A stretch of DNA of 28,995 nt from an uncultured Collinsella sp. (GCA_902464485.1 CABQJJ010000015.1:1-28995); one strand, 5' to 3'; positions 14,611 to 23,713 are shown, numbered from the stretch's first letter. Notes: generated by a model not told the origin, from the letters alone. Translations and numbers: made by a program.

Positions 14611-16455
14611 CTAACCCATGACCGACATGGCGAGCAACACCGCAGCGATGCAGTACGCCACGCACGAAATCATGACGGCAATGACGTTCATGGCGGTACC
14701 CGACGTATTGAGGTCATGCTCGTCACGCCAGAACAGCACCATCAGGTAAATCACGGCACTCATGTTGCCAATCAGGCAAACGATGGCCGCGATATTAAAG
14801 CAGCCGGTAAAGAGTTGTTCCTCAAACATGGGCGCGTCGGGAAACGCAGCGGTGCGCACCAACTGGGCGCACAGGTAGGTCACGAGCGACAGAATCAGGC
14901 CCATGCCCGTGCTCTGGAAGAAGAAACCCAGATATGGCTTAGGCTCATCGTCGTGCCCGTCGTATTCGAGGAAGTAATTCTTGACGAACGACACCATGCG
15001 CGAGGCAGCCAGCAGCACGAGCGGCATGGCGCACATGGGGAACACTACCAGGTGCGCGGAGCCCAGCGCCGTTCCCAGCACCGTTGCCATGATGCACGAG
15101 GCTATGCCCCACACGACAACCCAGTACTGGCGATGCACAAACCAGCTGAGCACATTCGTCGAGTCGTCGGACGCGCTATCGCCCGAGCCGACGCCGGCGA
15201 TCTGCAGGTCTTCCTGATGCTCCTCGGCGATAACGTCCATGGCGTCGTCGAAGGTCACGATGCCCAGGATATGACGGTTCTCGTCGCAGACGGGGATGGC
15301 AACCAAGTCGTACTTGGTCATCTCGTCCGTCACGTCTTCCTGGTCCTCGTCGGGAGACACATAGACCAGATCGCGATACGCCAGCTGGCCCAACGTGGCA
15401 TCGTGGTCGGCTACGATCAACGTACGCAGCGAGAGCACGCCGGTCAGCATGCCGCTCGGGTCTTCGGTATAGACGTAGTAAACGCTCTCAAAGTCCTCGT
15501 CGAGCTTGCGAATCGCCTCGATGGCATCCCCGACCGTCGCCGTGGCGGGTAGGGAAACAAACTCCGAGGTCATAATACGACCGGCGGTGTTGTCCTCGTA
15601 ACCCAACAGGTTACGAATTGCCTTCTCCTCTTTAACGCCCATCAGGCGCAGAAGCTTCTCGGCCTTCTCGTAATCGAGCTCATCGATCAGGTCGGCAGCG
15701 TCATCCGGGTCCATCATGGCCAACATCGAGGATGCATCCGTGTCGGACAGACCCTCGAGCATCTCGGTCATAAGCTCGTCGTCATCGAACTCCGAGATGG
15801 CCTCGGCGGCCTGTGCCGTATCGAGCTGGGCAAACACCTGTGCACGAAGGCGCGGATCGAGCTGCTCGATAATATCGGCGATGTCGGCAGGGTGTAGCTC
15901 ACCGAGCGTCTTGTGCGATACCGAAAGCTGGATGTTCTTGGTCGAGCGGTCGAGCAGGTCCATGTAGGACCAGGCAATGATATCCTCGCCGAGCGGCTTG
16001 CCCAAGTGCTTCATAAAGCTCTCGGCGACATGTTCAAGGGCAGGGCTGATCGCTCGCAGCAGGCCGCGAGCGCCCACCTCGGCACCAAGCAGACGCAGCT
16101 GGTTTTCGCCCGACATGGAAAACTTGATATCGTTTACGCGCACGACCTTCATACCTTGCGTGTCGACGATCTGCTTGTTGAGCACGTCGCGCGCGAGCAG
16201 AAGCTCGGTCGGCTGCAGGTACGAAAAACGGATTTCGGTAGCAGACGTCTTAAGGTACACGCCCGTCTCGTCGATACGGTCGACCCATTTACGCCAACTA
16301 ATCATAAATGGCGTCTTGCCGGGACCGCGAAATGCGAGCGACGTCACGTGCGGAAAAACTTCGCCGGTAGCAATGCCAAAATCGTTCACCACGCCGAGCT
16401 TTTCACCATCGACGTCCAAGACCGGCAATTTGAGCATCTCACTCAGATAATTCAC
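14611..16455 (-). CDS. PRC-barrel/MgtE-N/CBS protein with an atypical MgtE-like membrane domain
   Basis: The protein is 614 aa from GTG 16455 (GGGGAG upstream). Domains in order: two PRC-barrel-like segments (about 5-75 and 85-135), an MgtE N-domain of acidic helical repeats (about 183-285, DPDDAADLIDEL at 249-260), a CBS pair (about 292-412) and five membrane segments (about 443-466, 468-492, 508-534, 550-577, 586-611). The first three parts are those of Mg2+-sensing MgtE channels. The membrane part has the MgtE topology, but the GGNxG motif expected near 478-490 is absent (AMPLVLLAASRMVSF instead), and the final helix has no acidic residue where MgtE keeps its pore Asp (VIAVMISC, 591-598). 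It may be a Mg2+-sensing subunit for the carrier encoded 8 bases downstream rather than a channel itself. A divergent active channel remains possible. Confidence 0.85.
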   Translation of the reverse strand: MNYLSEMLKLPVLDVDGEKLGVVNDFGIATGEVFPHVTSLAFRGPGKTPFMISWRKWVDRIDETGVYLKTSATEIRFSYLQPTELLLARDVLNKQIVDTQGMKVVRVNDIKFSMSGENQLRLLGAEVGARGLLRAISPALEHVAESFMKHLGKPLGEDIIAWSYMDLLDRSTKNIQLSVSHKTLGELHPADIADIIEQLDPRLRAQVFAQLDTAQAAEAISEFDDDELMTEMLEGLSDTDASSMLAMMDPDDAADLIDELDYEKAEKLLRLMGVKEEKAIRNLLGYEDNTAGRIMTSEFVSLPATATVGDAIEAIRKLDEDFESVYYVYTEDPSGMLTGVLSLRTLIVADHDATLGQLAYRDLVYVSPDEDQEDVTDEMTKYDLVAIPVCDENRHILGIVTFDDAMDVIAEEHQEDLQIAGVGSGDSASDDSTNVLSWFVHRQYWVVVWGIASCIMATVLGTALGSAHLVVFPMCAMPLVLLAASRMVSFVKNYFLEYDGHDDEPKPYLGFFFQSTGMGLILSLVTYLCAQLVRTAAFPDAPMFEEQLFTGCFNIAAIVCLIGNMSAVIYLMVLFWRDEHDLNTSGTAMNVIAVMISCVAYCIAAVLLAMSVMG

Positions 16456-16775
16456 TGGTGCTCCCCATCATTATCCCTTCGGACTGCGGCCATGCCGACA
16501 CGCCATCCGTGGACTTTTAGATATGTATACGCATGCGCGGGCGGCACGCCGCTCGGCGCTCACACCCCGTGCATGCGCAAGAAGCACCTGCATGGGGTCA
16601 TCGACTGTATGGTCGAGGTTTGGATTTCACCTGCAACCTTTCTCTTGACCCTTGTTATCCGCAGTAACTATAGCATCAGCATCGCGCCCTGGCGCCAAAT
16701 TTATGCTCCAAACATCGCAGGCATACCAAACACCGACGCATCCGTGACATAGTCGTTTAAGAACGTCTCCAATGA
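16456..16775 (-). other. Intergenic region with long structured leader of the MgtE-like gene
   Basis: This 320-bp gap has no convincing protein gene. It holds an extended -10 at 16667-16675 and, if that is used, about 205 bases of untranslated leader. A long imperfect stem is formed by ACCCCATGCAGGTGC and GCGCATGCACGGGGT (minus strand, 16565-16599; three non-Watson-Crick positions in 15, loop TTCTT), followed by a GC-rich hairpin with core GCGGC/GCCGC around 16542-16553. The sequence lacks the conserved core of the ykoK/M-box Mg2+ riboswitch. A GGAGAC-type repeat occupies the far end (16750-16778). Confidence 0.6.
16667..16675 (-). promoter_or_regulatory. Extended -10 upstream of the MgtE-like gene
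   Basis: TGCTATAGT on the minus strand is an extended -10 (TGn plus TATAGT), such as can work without a good -35; none is seen at the normal distance. The predicted transcript start is near 16660, giving a leader of about 205 bases. Confidence 0.45.
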
Positions 16776-16778
16776 CTA
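16750..16778 (-). repeat. GGAGACGTTCTTAAA hairpin overlapping a stop codon
   Basis: Read on the minus strand, TAGTCATT (16771-16778) pairs with AAACGACTA (16750-16758) around GGAGACGTTCTT. It is nearly identical to the element at 25253-25283 (GGGGACGTTCTT between TAGTC and GACTA). Its first three bases are the stop codon of the NodB-like gene. Confidence 0.75.
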
Positions 16779-18182
16779 GTCTGTGGTGTCGTTATCTTCG
16801 GCGAGCTGGGGAAACACGGCATTCTTGGGCATGGAAGCTTTCGTCAACGAGGTGAGTTTTTTGCTCAGCGACGTATCCGTCTTAACCAAGTCGCTCAGCG
16901 TCACGATCTTGTAGCCCTTGGCGACAAGACCATCGATGATCTGCGGCAGCGCCTCGAGTGTCTGTTCGGAACACTCGTCGCTATCGGTGAGCAAGACGAT
17001 GTTGCCCGGAGTCACCGATTCGAGCACTGTCGAGACCTGTTCGTCAGCACCGTTGAGCAGCCAGTCGCCCGAATCGACATTCCACGAGACCACAGCGGAC
17101 ACCAGGTCCATCGCGTCGATCCAGTTTTGCTCGTCGAAAGCAGCGTAAGGGGCGCGCAGCAGCATCGTCTTTACACCGGTCGCCGATTTGATCGCCTCGG
17201 TGCCCTTCGAAATCTGCTCGCGCACCGCATCGCGGTCCTGACCCTTGAGCGAATCGTCGCTATAGCTGTTGGAGCCAACCTCGCACCCGGCATCGACAAT
17301 CGCCTTGGCCGTGGCGGGCGACGCCTCAGTGGCGTCGCCCGAAAGGAAGAACGTCGCGCTGACGCCCTTCTCCTTGAGCACCTGCAAAATCTGCTTGGTC
17401 GCGCCGCTCGGGGCCTCGTCAAACGTCAGCGCCACATACTTTTCGTTACCCTTGGGTGCCACGCTCGCGCATTCGACGACGCAATCGGTGACGGGAACTG
17501 CCTCGCCACGGTCTTGCGTCTTGCCCGACTGTTCGCCAATCCATACCTCGGATCGCCCCTGAACGCCCCAGGTTTTAACGTATTCGATAGCGCCCGTGCC
17601 CTCAACCTTCAACTTGGGCTCAATGGTCGTGGCTTGAACCTCGTGCTTCTCGTAGGTGTCGCGGCCGTCCTTGACCGTCACCTTCTCGCCACCCGTTAGC
17701 TCGCGGCTACCCCACTTGCCCTGCTTCACCCGTTTGCCGTCCACCTTCACCGACAGCTTTTCGCCGCCACGGCGGGTGAGCACGCTATCGTCGACAGCCA
17801 ACAAGTCGCCAGCATCGTAGGTGTCGGTCAGGCCTTGGTCATCGATAAGGTTCTGCAACGTAGAACCCACGCGCACCGAAGTCTGTTCCCCATTGAGCAC
17901 AATGTCCACGCTACGGTTGACATAGCCCACGACGGCAGCGATAAACAGCACAAACGCACAGCCGACAGCGATGAGCGCATAGGGTAGGCGAGACTGACGG
18001 CGCGGCGTGCGGCTGTTGCCGATGCGAGCGCTACGGTCGCTAAAGCCGCGGCTATGGTTGAGGTACATCGCACCAGGCTTACGGCGACGCTTGCGCTGGC
18101 CGCCGGGCAGCTGTCCCAGATCTCGGCGCGGCGTAGAACGCGACCCCGACCGCCCCTTTGCATAGGATCCGTTTTGACGCAT
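16776..18182 (-). CDS. Membrane-anchored NodB-fold protein with degenerate metal site
   Basis: The protein is 468 aa. Residues 1-66 are very basic and cytosolic, 67-88 is a single membrane anchor, and 92-130 (VDIVLNGEQTSVRVGSTL) resembles the DUF348 module of cell-wall proteins. The NodB (polysaccharide deacetylase) domain spans about 248-435. Several catalytic motifs are changed: TFDDGP is TFDEAP (253-258); the metal-binding HxxxH is N305/D309 (GSNSYSDD); the LLHD histidine is Thr399 (LLTD). RAPY (343-346) and DSGDW (370-374) are kept. The family removes acetyl groups from peptidoglycan or other glycans; this member lacks both metal histidines and is probably a non-catalytic glycan-binding protein, or uses an unusual mechanism. 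ATG 18182 has GGGGGAGGG. The C-terminal tail is Ser/Thr/Lys-rich. Confidence 0.88.
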   Translation of the reverse strand: MRQNGSYAKGRSGSRSTPRRDLGQLPGGQRKRRRKPGAMYLNHSRGFSDRSARIGNSRTPRRQSRLPYALIAVGCAFVLFIAAVVGYVNRSVDIVLNGEQTSVRVGSTLQNLIDDQGLTDTYDAGDLLAVDDSVLTRRGGEKLSVKVDGKRVKQGKWGSRELTGGEKVTVKDGRDTYEKHEVQATTIEPKLKVEGTGAIEYVKTWGVQGRSEVWIGEQSGKTQDRGEAVPVTDCVVECASVAPKGNEKYVALTFDEAPSGATKQILQVLKEKGVSATFFLSGDATEASPATAKAIVDAGCEVGSNSYSDDSLKGQDRDAVREQISKGTEAIKSATGVKTMLLRAPYAAFDEQNWIDAMDLVSAVVSWNVDSGDWLLNGADEQVSTVLESVTPGNIVLLTDSDECSEQTLEALPQIIDGLVAKGYKIVTLSDLVKTDTSLSKKLTSLTKASMPKNAVFPQLAEDNDTTD

Positions 18183-18203
18183 GTGCCCTCCCCCATAAAC
18201 ACA

Positions 18204-18233
18204 GCAAGCCGGAGCAACAGGTCTCCGGCTTGC
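18204..18233 (-). terminator. Hairpin after the PRC-barrel gene
   Basis: GCAAGCCGGAG (18204-18214) is perfectly inverted at 18223-18233 with an 8-base loop. It lies 21 bases after the stop of the PRC-barrel gene and upstream of the NodB-like gene. The following minus-strand run is TGTGTTT, a weak U-tract. Confidence 0.65.
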
Positions 18234-18254
18234 CTCCCATCATTTGGTACGTCG

Positions 18255-19010
18255 CTATTTTTTAGCTTTCGACGAGCCGCCGCTCGCCTTTTGGTATTCG
18301 TCCTTAAAGGCCTTGAACATACCGCGCGTCTTGCCAAGCTGCTTGCCCAGCGCTCGGCTGCCCTTGTCCACCGCGACCGAACCCTTGTCATCGAGCACTT
18401 TGGCGCCCTTCTTGACCTTGTCGCCCACCACGACACTGGCCTCGGCAGCCTTTGCGGCAGCGCCGCCCGAATACCCGAGCGACTTGACCTCGTCCGAAAC
18501 GATCATCGCGCCGTCCGCATAACCGCGCAGCATCGTCGGCGGCATTTGCGTGTCACCCACCAGTACGCTCGACGCGGCACCAGCGGTTACATAAAACGCC
18601 TGGACGATGCCCGAACGCGGCTTAAACTCGACGTCCGAGCAATAGCCTACAACGTCACCCGACTCCGTGCGCACGTCCATGCCAACCCAGATGATGCAAT
18701 CGTCCAGGTTGATATCGAGGCGCTTGGCAGCGGCGGCATCGTAGGTGCCCTTGACGTCGTCAACTGCGATGGCGCCCTCGTAGACACCGATGGCATCGAG
18801 CGCCACAAATCGGTCGGGGCGCTCGATCATGCCCGCGATATCGGACTGACGGACCATAAAGCCCACCACGCGCGTGCCGCCCGGCGTAAAGACTGGAAAG
18901 TGAATCTTCCCGAGCTTTTTCGGGCTGCGCGGCGTGCCATCCTTTTTAGTACGCTTGTCCTCTGCGGGCTTACGATAGATCTTCGCGCCGACAAAATCCG
19001 CCGCGCGCAT
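18255..19010 (-). CDS. PRC-barrel domain protein
   Basis: The protein is 251 aa, without signal peptide or membrane segment. Two beta-rich segments look like PRC-barrel repeats: one around 35-85 (VVGFMVRQSDIAGMIERPDRFV) and another around 110-165 (MDVRTESGDVVGYCSDVEF and following). PRC barrels occur in photosynthetic reaction centre subunit H and the RimM RNA-processing factor, and as regulatory modules in other proteins, including the MgtE-like protein in this window. The N-terminus is Lys-rich; the C-terminal 60 residues are a Lys/Ala/Gly-rich helical tail. Its ATG overlaps the stop of the YtxH gene (TAATG), so the two products are made together and may act together at the membrane. No enzymatic function is implied. 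Confidence 0.85.
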   Translation of the reverse strand: MRAADFVGAKIYRKPAEDKRTKKDGTPRSPKKLGKIHFPVFTPGGTRVVGFMVRQSDIAGMIERPDRFVALDAIGVYEGAIAVDDVKGTYDAAAAKRLDINLDDCIIWVGMDVRTESGDVVGYCSDVEFKPRSGIVQAFYVTAGAASSVLVGDTQMPPTMLRGYADGAMIVSDEVKSLGYSGGAAAKAAEASVVVGDKVKKGAKVLDDKGSVAVDKGSRALGKQLGKTRGMFKAFKDEYQKASGGSSKAKK

Positions 19011-19405
19011 TATGCCTCGGTCGAAGGCTCCGCGGCCTCGGTGTCGGCCTCGACGGCATTCTCGACCACGACGTCGGCGGCGGGCGTCACGTTGCCGCCC
19101 GAGATGGCGTCGTTGAGCTGCTCGCGCAGCTGGTCCATGCGCTCACGGGCCAGGTCGACCTTGGCGCGCAGGTCATCGGTCTTGGCATCGACCATCGGAC
19201 CGAAATCGCTGACAGCGGCGCGGGCCTCCTCGGCACCATGCTCGTACGTGTCGCGCATGTTATCCCAGGCGTCGTTAGCGATATCGGCAGCCATGGCGCG
19301 GGTCTCAGCACCCGAGCGCGGGGCCAAAGCAATGCCGATGATGGCACCGGCGGCGGCGCCGAAGAGCGCACCCGAGACGAAGTTGAAAGTCTTACCCATG
19401 ATCAT
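19010..19405 (-). CDS. YtxH-domain membrane protein
   Basis: The protein is 131 aa from ATG 19405, or 129 aa from ATG 19399, which gives the more typical start MGKTFNFVSG; AGGAGAGG upstream can serve either. A Gly/Ala-rich membrane segment (about 10-28, GALFGAAAGAIIGIALAP) followed by RSGAETR is the YtxH signature. The rest is a charged amphipathic helix (about 35-100) resembling the apolipoprotein-like tail of the family, then an acidic Ala/Glu-rich end. YtxH proteins are small general-stress membrane proteins of Gram-positive bacteria with no known enzymatic role. It is first in a two-gene operon with the PRC-barrel gene, behind a good -10 at 19451. Confidence 0.9.
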   Translation of the reverse strand: MIMGKTFNFVSGALFGAAAGAIIGIALAPRSGAETRAMAADIANDAWDNMRDTYEHGAEEARAAVSDFGPMVDAKTDDLRAKVDLARERMDQLREQLNDAISGGNVTPAADVVVENAVEADTEAAEPSTEA

Positions 19406-19450
19406 TCCTCTCCTGCGGGCACCTTGGCGCCCACCGTTTGAATGCTGTCC

Positions 19451-19456
19451 ATTATA
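19451..19456 (-). promoter_or_regulatory. Consensus -10 of the YtxH/PRC operon
   Basis: TATAAT is a perfect -10 on the minus strand, 46 bases upstream of the YtxH start. A partial -35 (ATGACG, 19476-19481) lies at a long 19-base spacing. Confidence 0.55.
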
Positions 19457-19534
19457 CCCGCAGCACAGCGCTTGCCGTCATGCTCATCTGCGTACGGTAA
19501 AGGCGCAGATACATGATGGTAATAGTGAGCGAGC

Positions 19535-20368
19535 CTACTCCTGCGGCAGAGCGGGCATAGCCACCGTGGCGGCCGGGTCCTCACCGGCGCCATCAACGAG
19601 CGGAAGCGTACCTTCGTGTGCGGGTCCTGCCGGAACCGTCGCCGCGCCACCGTAGACGGCAGCGGGGGCCTCGTGGCTCTCGGCGGTCGCGCCCTCGGTA
19701 TCGATTGCCTCCTGCGGCTCATCGTCAAAGCTCGGGGCGCCCTGAGGCTCTACGGGCTCGGACTCGACAGCCTCCTCAGCAGCTGCCTCGACGACGGGCT
19801 CAACAGTAGCATCGACAGGAGGCTCGCCCTCGGTTGCATCTTCGGCGTTCGCGGCGGCGACGGCCTCGTGCGGATCTTTGCCCTCAGACTCGGCGCGCAT
19901 GCCCAGCACCAGGTTGCGCAGGCCCGCGACCGTGCCCTCCACGTCGGGAGCCGGCTGATCAGCGTGCAGGTAGGCCCAGTCCATCATAAAGGTGGCAGAA
20001 GACAGCGCGCCAATGGCCAGCGCATCATCTGGACACGAAAGCTCGACCTCAAAAACGCGCTCGTCGTGCTCGCTTACGCGGGTGCGGCCGCATGAAATGC
20101 TGCCAGCGAGACCGGTCTCGTTCATGAGCTCGACCGTCACATGCTCCAGCAGGTGGCAAAGCTCGGTCTGGCCCATGCAGTCCTGGAACTCGCGGCCGGA
20201 ATCGCCTAGGCACAGGTGCTTGGCAATCGCGGGCACCAAGTAGTACACGCGCGCCGTGGCCTCGATATCCTCCGAGGTCATCAGCGGCATGCCGGGGTTC
20301 ACCAGCACATGCGCGCAGATCTTGTCCTTGCTGACGGTGACCTTAAGGATGTTGAACAGGCCTGCCAT
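19535..20368 (-). CDS. Stand-alone protein resembling the cyanophycin synthetase N-domain
   Basis: The protein is 277 aa. Residues 1-155 are a compact domain. Its centre, CHLLEHVTVELMNETG (71-86) followed by GRTRVSE (94-100), resembles the HxxEHxxxELQ...GxTR motif of the N-terminal domain of cyanophycin synthetase CphA. The ATP-grasp and Mur-ligase-like parts of CphA are absent. Residues about 160-277 are a low-complexity Ala/Glu/Pro/Val tail, probably disordered. ATG 20368 has GGGGAGAG. The gene lies 24 bases after the CNNM-type gene and probably shares its message. Function is not known; the domain resemblance is by eye and needs a profile search. No complete CphA or cyanophycinase is in the window. 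Confidence 0.75.
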   Translation of the reverse strand: MAGLFNILKVTVSKDKICAHVLVNPGMPLMTSEDIEATARVYYLVPAIAKHLCLGDSGREFQDCMGQTELCHLLEHVTVELMNETGLAGSISCGRTRVSEHDERVFEVELSCPDDALAIGALSSATFMMDWAYLHADQPAPDVEGTVAGLRNLVLGMRAESEGKDPHEAVAAANAEDATEGEPPVDATVEPVVEAAAEEAVESEPVEPQGAPSFDDEPQEAIDTEGATAESHEAPAAVYGGAATVPAGPAHEGTLPLVDGAGEDPAATVAMPALPQE

Positions 20369-20392
20369 AACTCTCCCCTACTCTTCCTTGCC

Positions 20393-21766
<1,374 letters not shown>

Positions 21767-21877
21767 CGGGAGTTTCTCGAACCTCCAAGATTCGGGACGT
21801 CAGGTTAAAACGTTGATGGCGGATACGGCAATTGCGCCGGTCGCCCAAAAGGGGCTGCGGGCACACGGGCGCGGTCG

Positions 21878-22561
21878 CTAGATTACGAAGAGAATCACCG
21901 CCATGAACTGGAAGATGCTGCCGGCAAGTACCCACAAGTGAAATACACTATGCAGATAGCGCACGTTTTTGGCGATATAGAACGGCACGCCCACGGTGTA
22001 GCACACGCCGCCGACGGCGAGCAGGGCAAGTGCCACGGGGTTGAGCAGTGACACGAGCTCGGGCAGCTTAAAGACGACGAGCCAGCCCATCAGCAGATAG
22101 ACCAGGCCGCTTACCCAATGCGGCTGACGCTCGCGCAGGAAGCACTCGAGGGCGATGCCGATAATGGCGATGGCCCATACGGCAAAAAACAGCACGGGGC
22201 CACCGTCGTTTGCTAGCGTGATGAGGCAAAACGGCGTATAGCTGCCAGCTATGAGCAGGTAGATGCAGCTGTGGTCGATGATGCGAAACACACGCTTGGC
22301 GCCCGCGGGCTGAATCGCATGGTAGAGCGTGGAGGCAAGGTATTCGAGAATAATGCTGGCGCCGTAGACGATTGCCGCGGCCATATGCGCCGGACCGCCA
22401 CCGCGAAGAGCGGCAAATACGATCAGGAGCACAAGACCTGCGATGCCCAGCAGGCAACCGACACCATGGGTGACGGAGTTCATGATCTCCTCGCCCACCG
22501 TGTAGTGCGGAACGGCCGCGGCCTTAGGTCGCGGCTTGGAACTGTCGCTCGAATCGGACAT
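21878..22561 (-). CDS. Hemolysin III (TrhA/PAQR) family membrane protein
   Basis: The protein is 227 aa from ATG 22561 (GGAGG at a long 11-base spacing; a TTG at 22579 would begin inside that site). Seven membrane segments are visible. Family signatures are EEIMNSVTHGVG near the N-terminus, STLYHA, DHSCIYLLIAGSYTPF and VFHLWVLAGSIFQF; the conserved Ser, His and Asp residues of the PAQR superfamily metal site are present. Members such as TrhA affect membrane energetics or lipid homeostasis; the name hemolysin is historical. The gene is upstream of the CNNM-type gene on the same strand with a 111-base gap, so co-transcription is possible but not clear. Confidence 0.9.
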   Translation of the reverse strand: MSDSSDSSKPRPKAAAVPHYTVGEEIMNSVTHGVGCLLGIAGLVLLIVFAALRGGGPAHMAAAIVYGASIILEYLASTLYHAIQPAGAKRVFRIIDHSCIYLLIAGSYTPFCLITLANDGGPVLFFAVWAIAIIGIALECFLRERQPHWVSGLVYLLMGWLVVFKLPELVSLLNPVALALLAVGGVCYTVGVPFYIAKNVRYLHSVFHLWVLAGSIFQFMAVILFVI

Positions 22562-22596
22562 GCCGGTTACATCCTCCAACGTAAATAGTTCTCAAC

Positions 22597-22602
22597 ACTA
22601 TA
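22597..22602 (-). promoter_or_regulatory. Possible -10 of the hemolysin III gene
   Basis: TATAGT on the minus strand lies about 36 bases upstream of the ATG, preceded by a weak -35 region. It stands back to back with the promoter at 22670. Confidence 0.3.
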
Positions 22603-22669
22603 TCAAAGCGTCTGGGTACGTGCGAAATTTGCACCATATGTGACCCTTTGTTTACCCATTCTTTGCCCG

Positions 22670-22698
22670 TTGACGCATCAACGGCGAACGTCCATAAT
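22670..22698 (+). promoter_or_regulatory. Vegetative promoter of the alpha/beta hydrolase gene
   Basis: TTGACG (22670-22675) and CATAAT (22693-22698) are separated by exactly 17 bases, 50 bases upstream of the ATG. Downstream, GATGT-ATTA-ACATC (about 22716-22729) is a small palindrome that could be an operator or hairpin in the leader. Confidence 0.65.
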
Positions 22699-22747
22699 GC
22701 GCTTGCACTACATGTTGATGTATTAACATCTTATAGGAAAGCCTTTT

Positions 22748-23713
22748 ATGTCTCAAAACGTACGTTCTCACCGAAAGCTAAAGATGGCCGGCGCCGTTGC
22801 GCTGGTGCTTGTTGTCGCGCTGCTTGGGTTTGCCGGCAACTTTTTGTTTGACTTCGCGCTGAATCCCCGCGCGTCCTACACCATGAAGATGATGCAGGAC
22901 GGCAAAGACGACAAAAAAGGTAAGCAGCCGGATGCCGAGGGAACCGAGGCGCAGGCATGGTTTAAAGAGAACCGCGAGAGCAGCAGCCTCACCGCAGATG
23001 ACGGAACCGAACTTGCCGCTTGGTATTTTGCTGCCCCAGAGGCCACACACAATTACGCTGTCTGCCTACACGGATACACCGATGAGCCCATCGGCATGGC
23101 CCGATACGCCAAACGATTCCATGACCGCGGCATGAACGTACTCGCACCCGCCGCCCGTGCCCACGAGCGCTCCGGCGGCGACTATATCGGCATGGGCTGG
23201 CCCGAGCGCCTCGACATCGTCGCATGGATCGAGCGAATCGTTCAGGCTGACCCCGAGGCGCGCATCCTGGTCTTTGGCGAGTCGATGGGTGCGGCGACCG
23301 CCATGAATGTGGCGGGGGAATCTCTGCCCGCAAACGTGAAGTGCATTATCGAAGACTGTGGCTATACCAGCGTCTGGGACGAGTTTTCCCTGCAGCTCAA
23401 GGATGTATTTGGCTTGCCCAGTTTTCCTTTGCTCGATGTGGCCAATCTGGTGTGCAACGTACGCGCGGGCTACGACTTTCACAAGGCGAGCAGCGTGGAG
23501 CAGCTCAAGCATGCGACGGTTCCCATGTTGTTTATCCACGGCGACCAGGACACCTTTGTGCCGTACAGCATGCTCGACCAAAACTACGACGCGTGCGCCA
23601 GCAAGGTCAAGCAAAAACTCACCATCCATGGCGCCACCCACGCTAAGAGTGCGCAAGTTGACCCCGAGCTCTACTGGAACACGGTCGACGACTTCCTTGA
23701 CAAGTATTTTTAG
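22748..23713 (+). CDS. Membrane-anchored alpha/beta hydrolase
   Basis: The protein is 321 aa. Residues 13-36 are an uncleaved membrane anchor, so the enzyme faces outward. The alpha/beta-hydrolase fold has an oxyanion segment CLHGYTDEP (106-114), the nucleophile elbow FGESMGAAT with Ser179, Asp268 in FIHGDQDTFVP and His298 in GATHAKS. This looks like the esterase/peptidase-like group of Firmicutes extracellular hydrolases (YqkD type), whose substrates are mostly unknown. ATG 22748 has AGGAAAG upstream and a good promoter. It is a single-gene unit, closed by the fold-back element and the bidirectional terminator at 23879-23917. Confidence 0.9.
   Translation: MSQNVRSHRKLKMAGAVALVLVVALLGFAGNFLFDFALNPRASYTMKMMQDGKDDKKGKQPDAEGTEAQAWFKENRESSSLTADDGTELAAWYFAAPEATHNYAVCLHGYTDEPIGMARYAKRFHDRGMNVLAPAARAHERSGGDYIGMGWPERLDIVAWIERIVQADPEARILVFGESMGAATAMNVAGESLPANVKCIIEDCGYTSVWDEFSLQLKDVFGLPSFPLLDVANLVCNVRAGYDFHKASSVEQLKHATVPMLFIHGDQDTFVPYSMLDQNYDACASKVKQKLTIHGATHAKSAQVDPELYWNTVDDFLDKYF

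Noticed and set aside
16456..16660. ykoK/M-box Mg2+ riboswitch upstream of the MgtE-like gene
   Set aside because: Only a short AGGTGA-like piece is shared; the conserved core sequences of the M-box are absent.
18054..19655. 533-codon plus-strand frame opposite the PRC, YtxH and neighbouring genes
   Set aside because: It crosses three well-supported minus-strand genes and their signals and has no domain.
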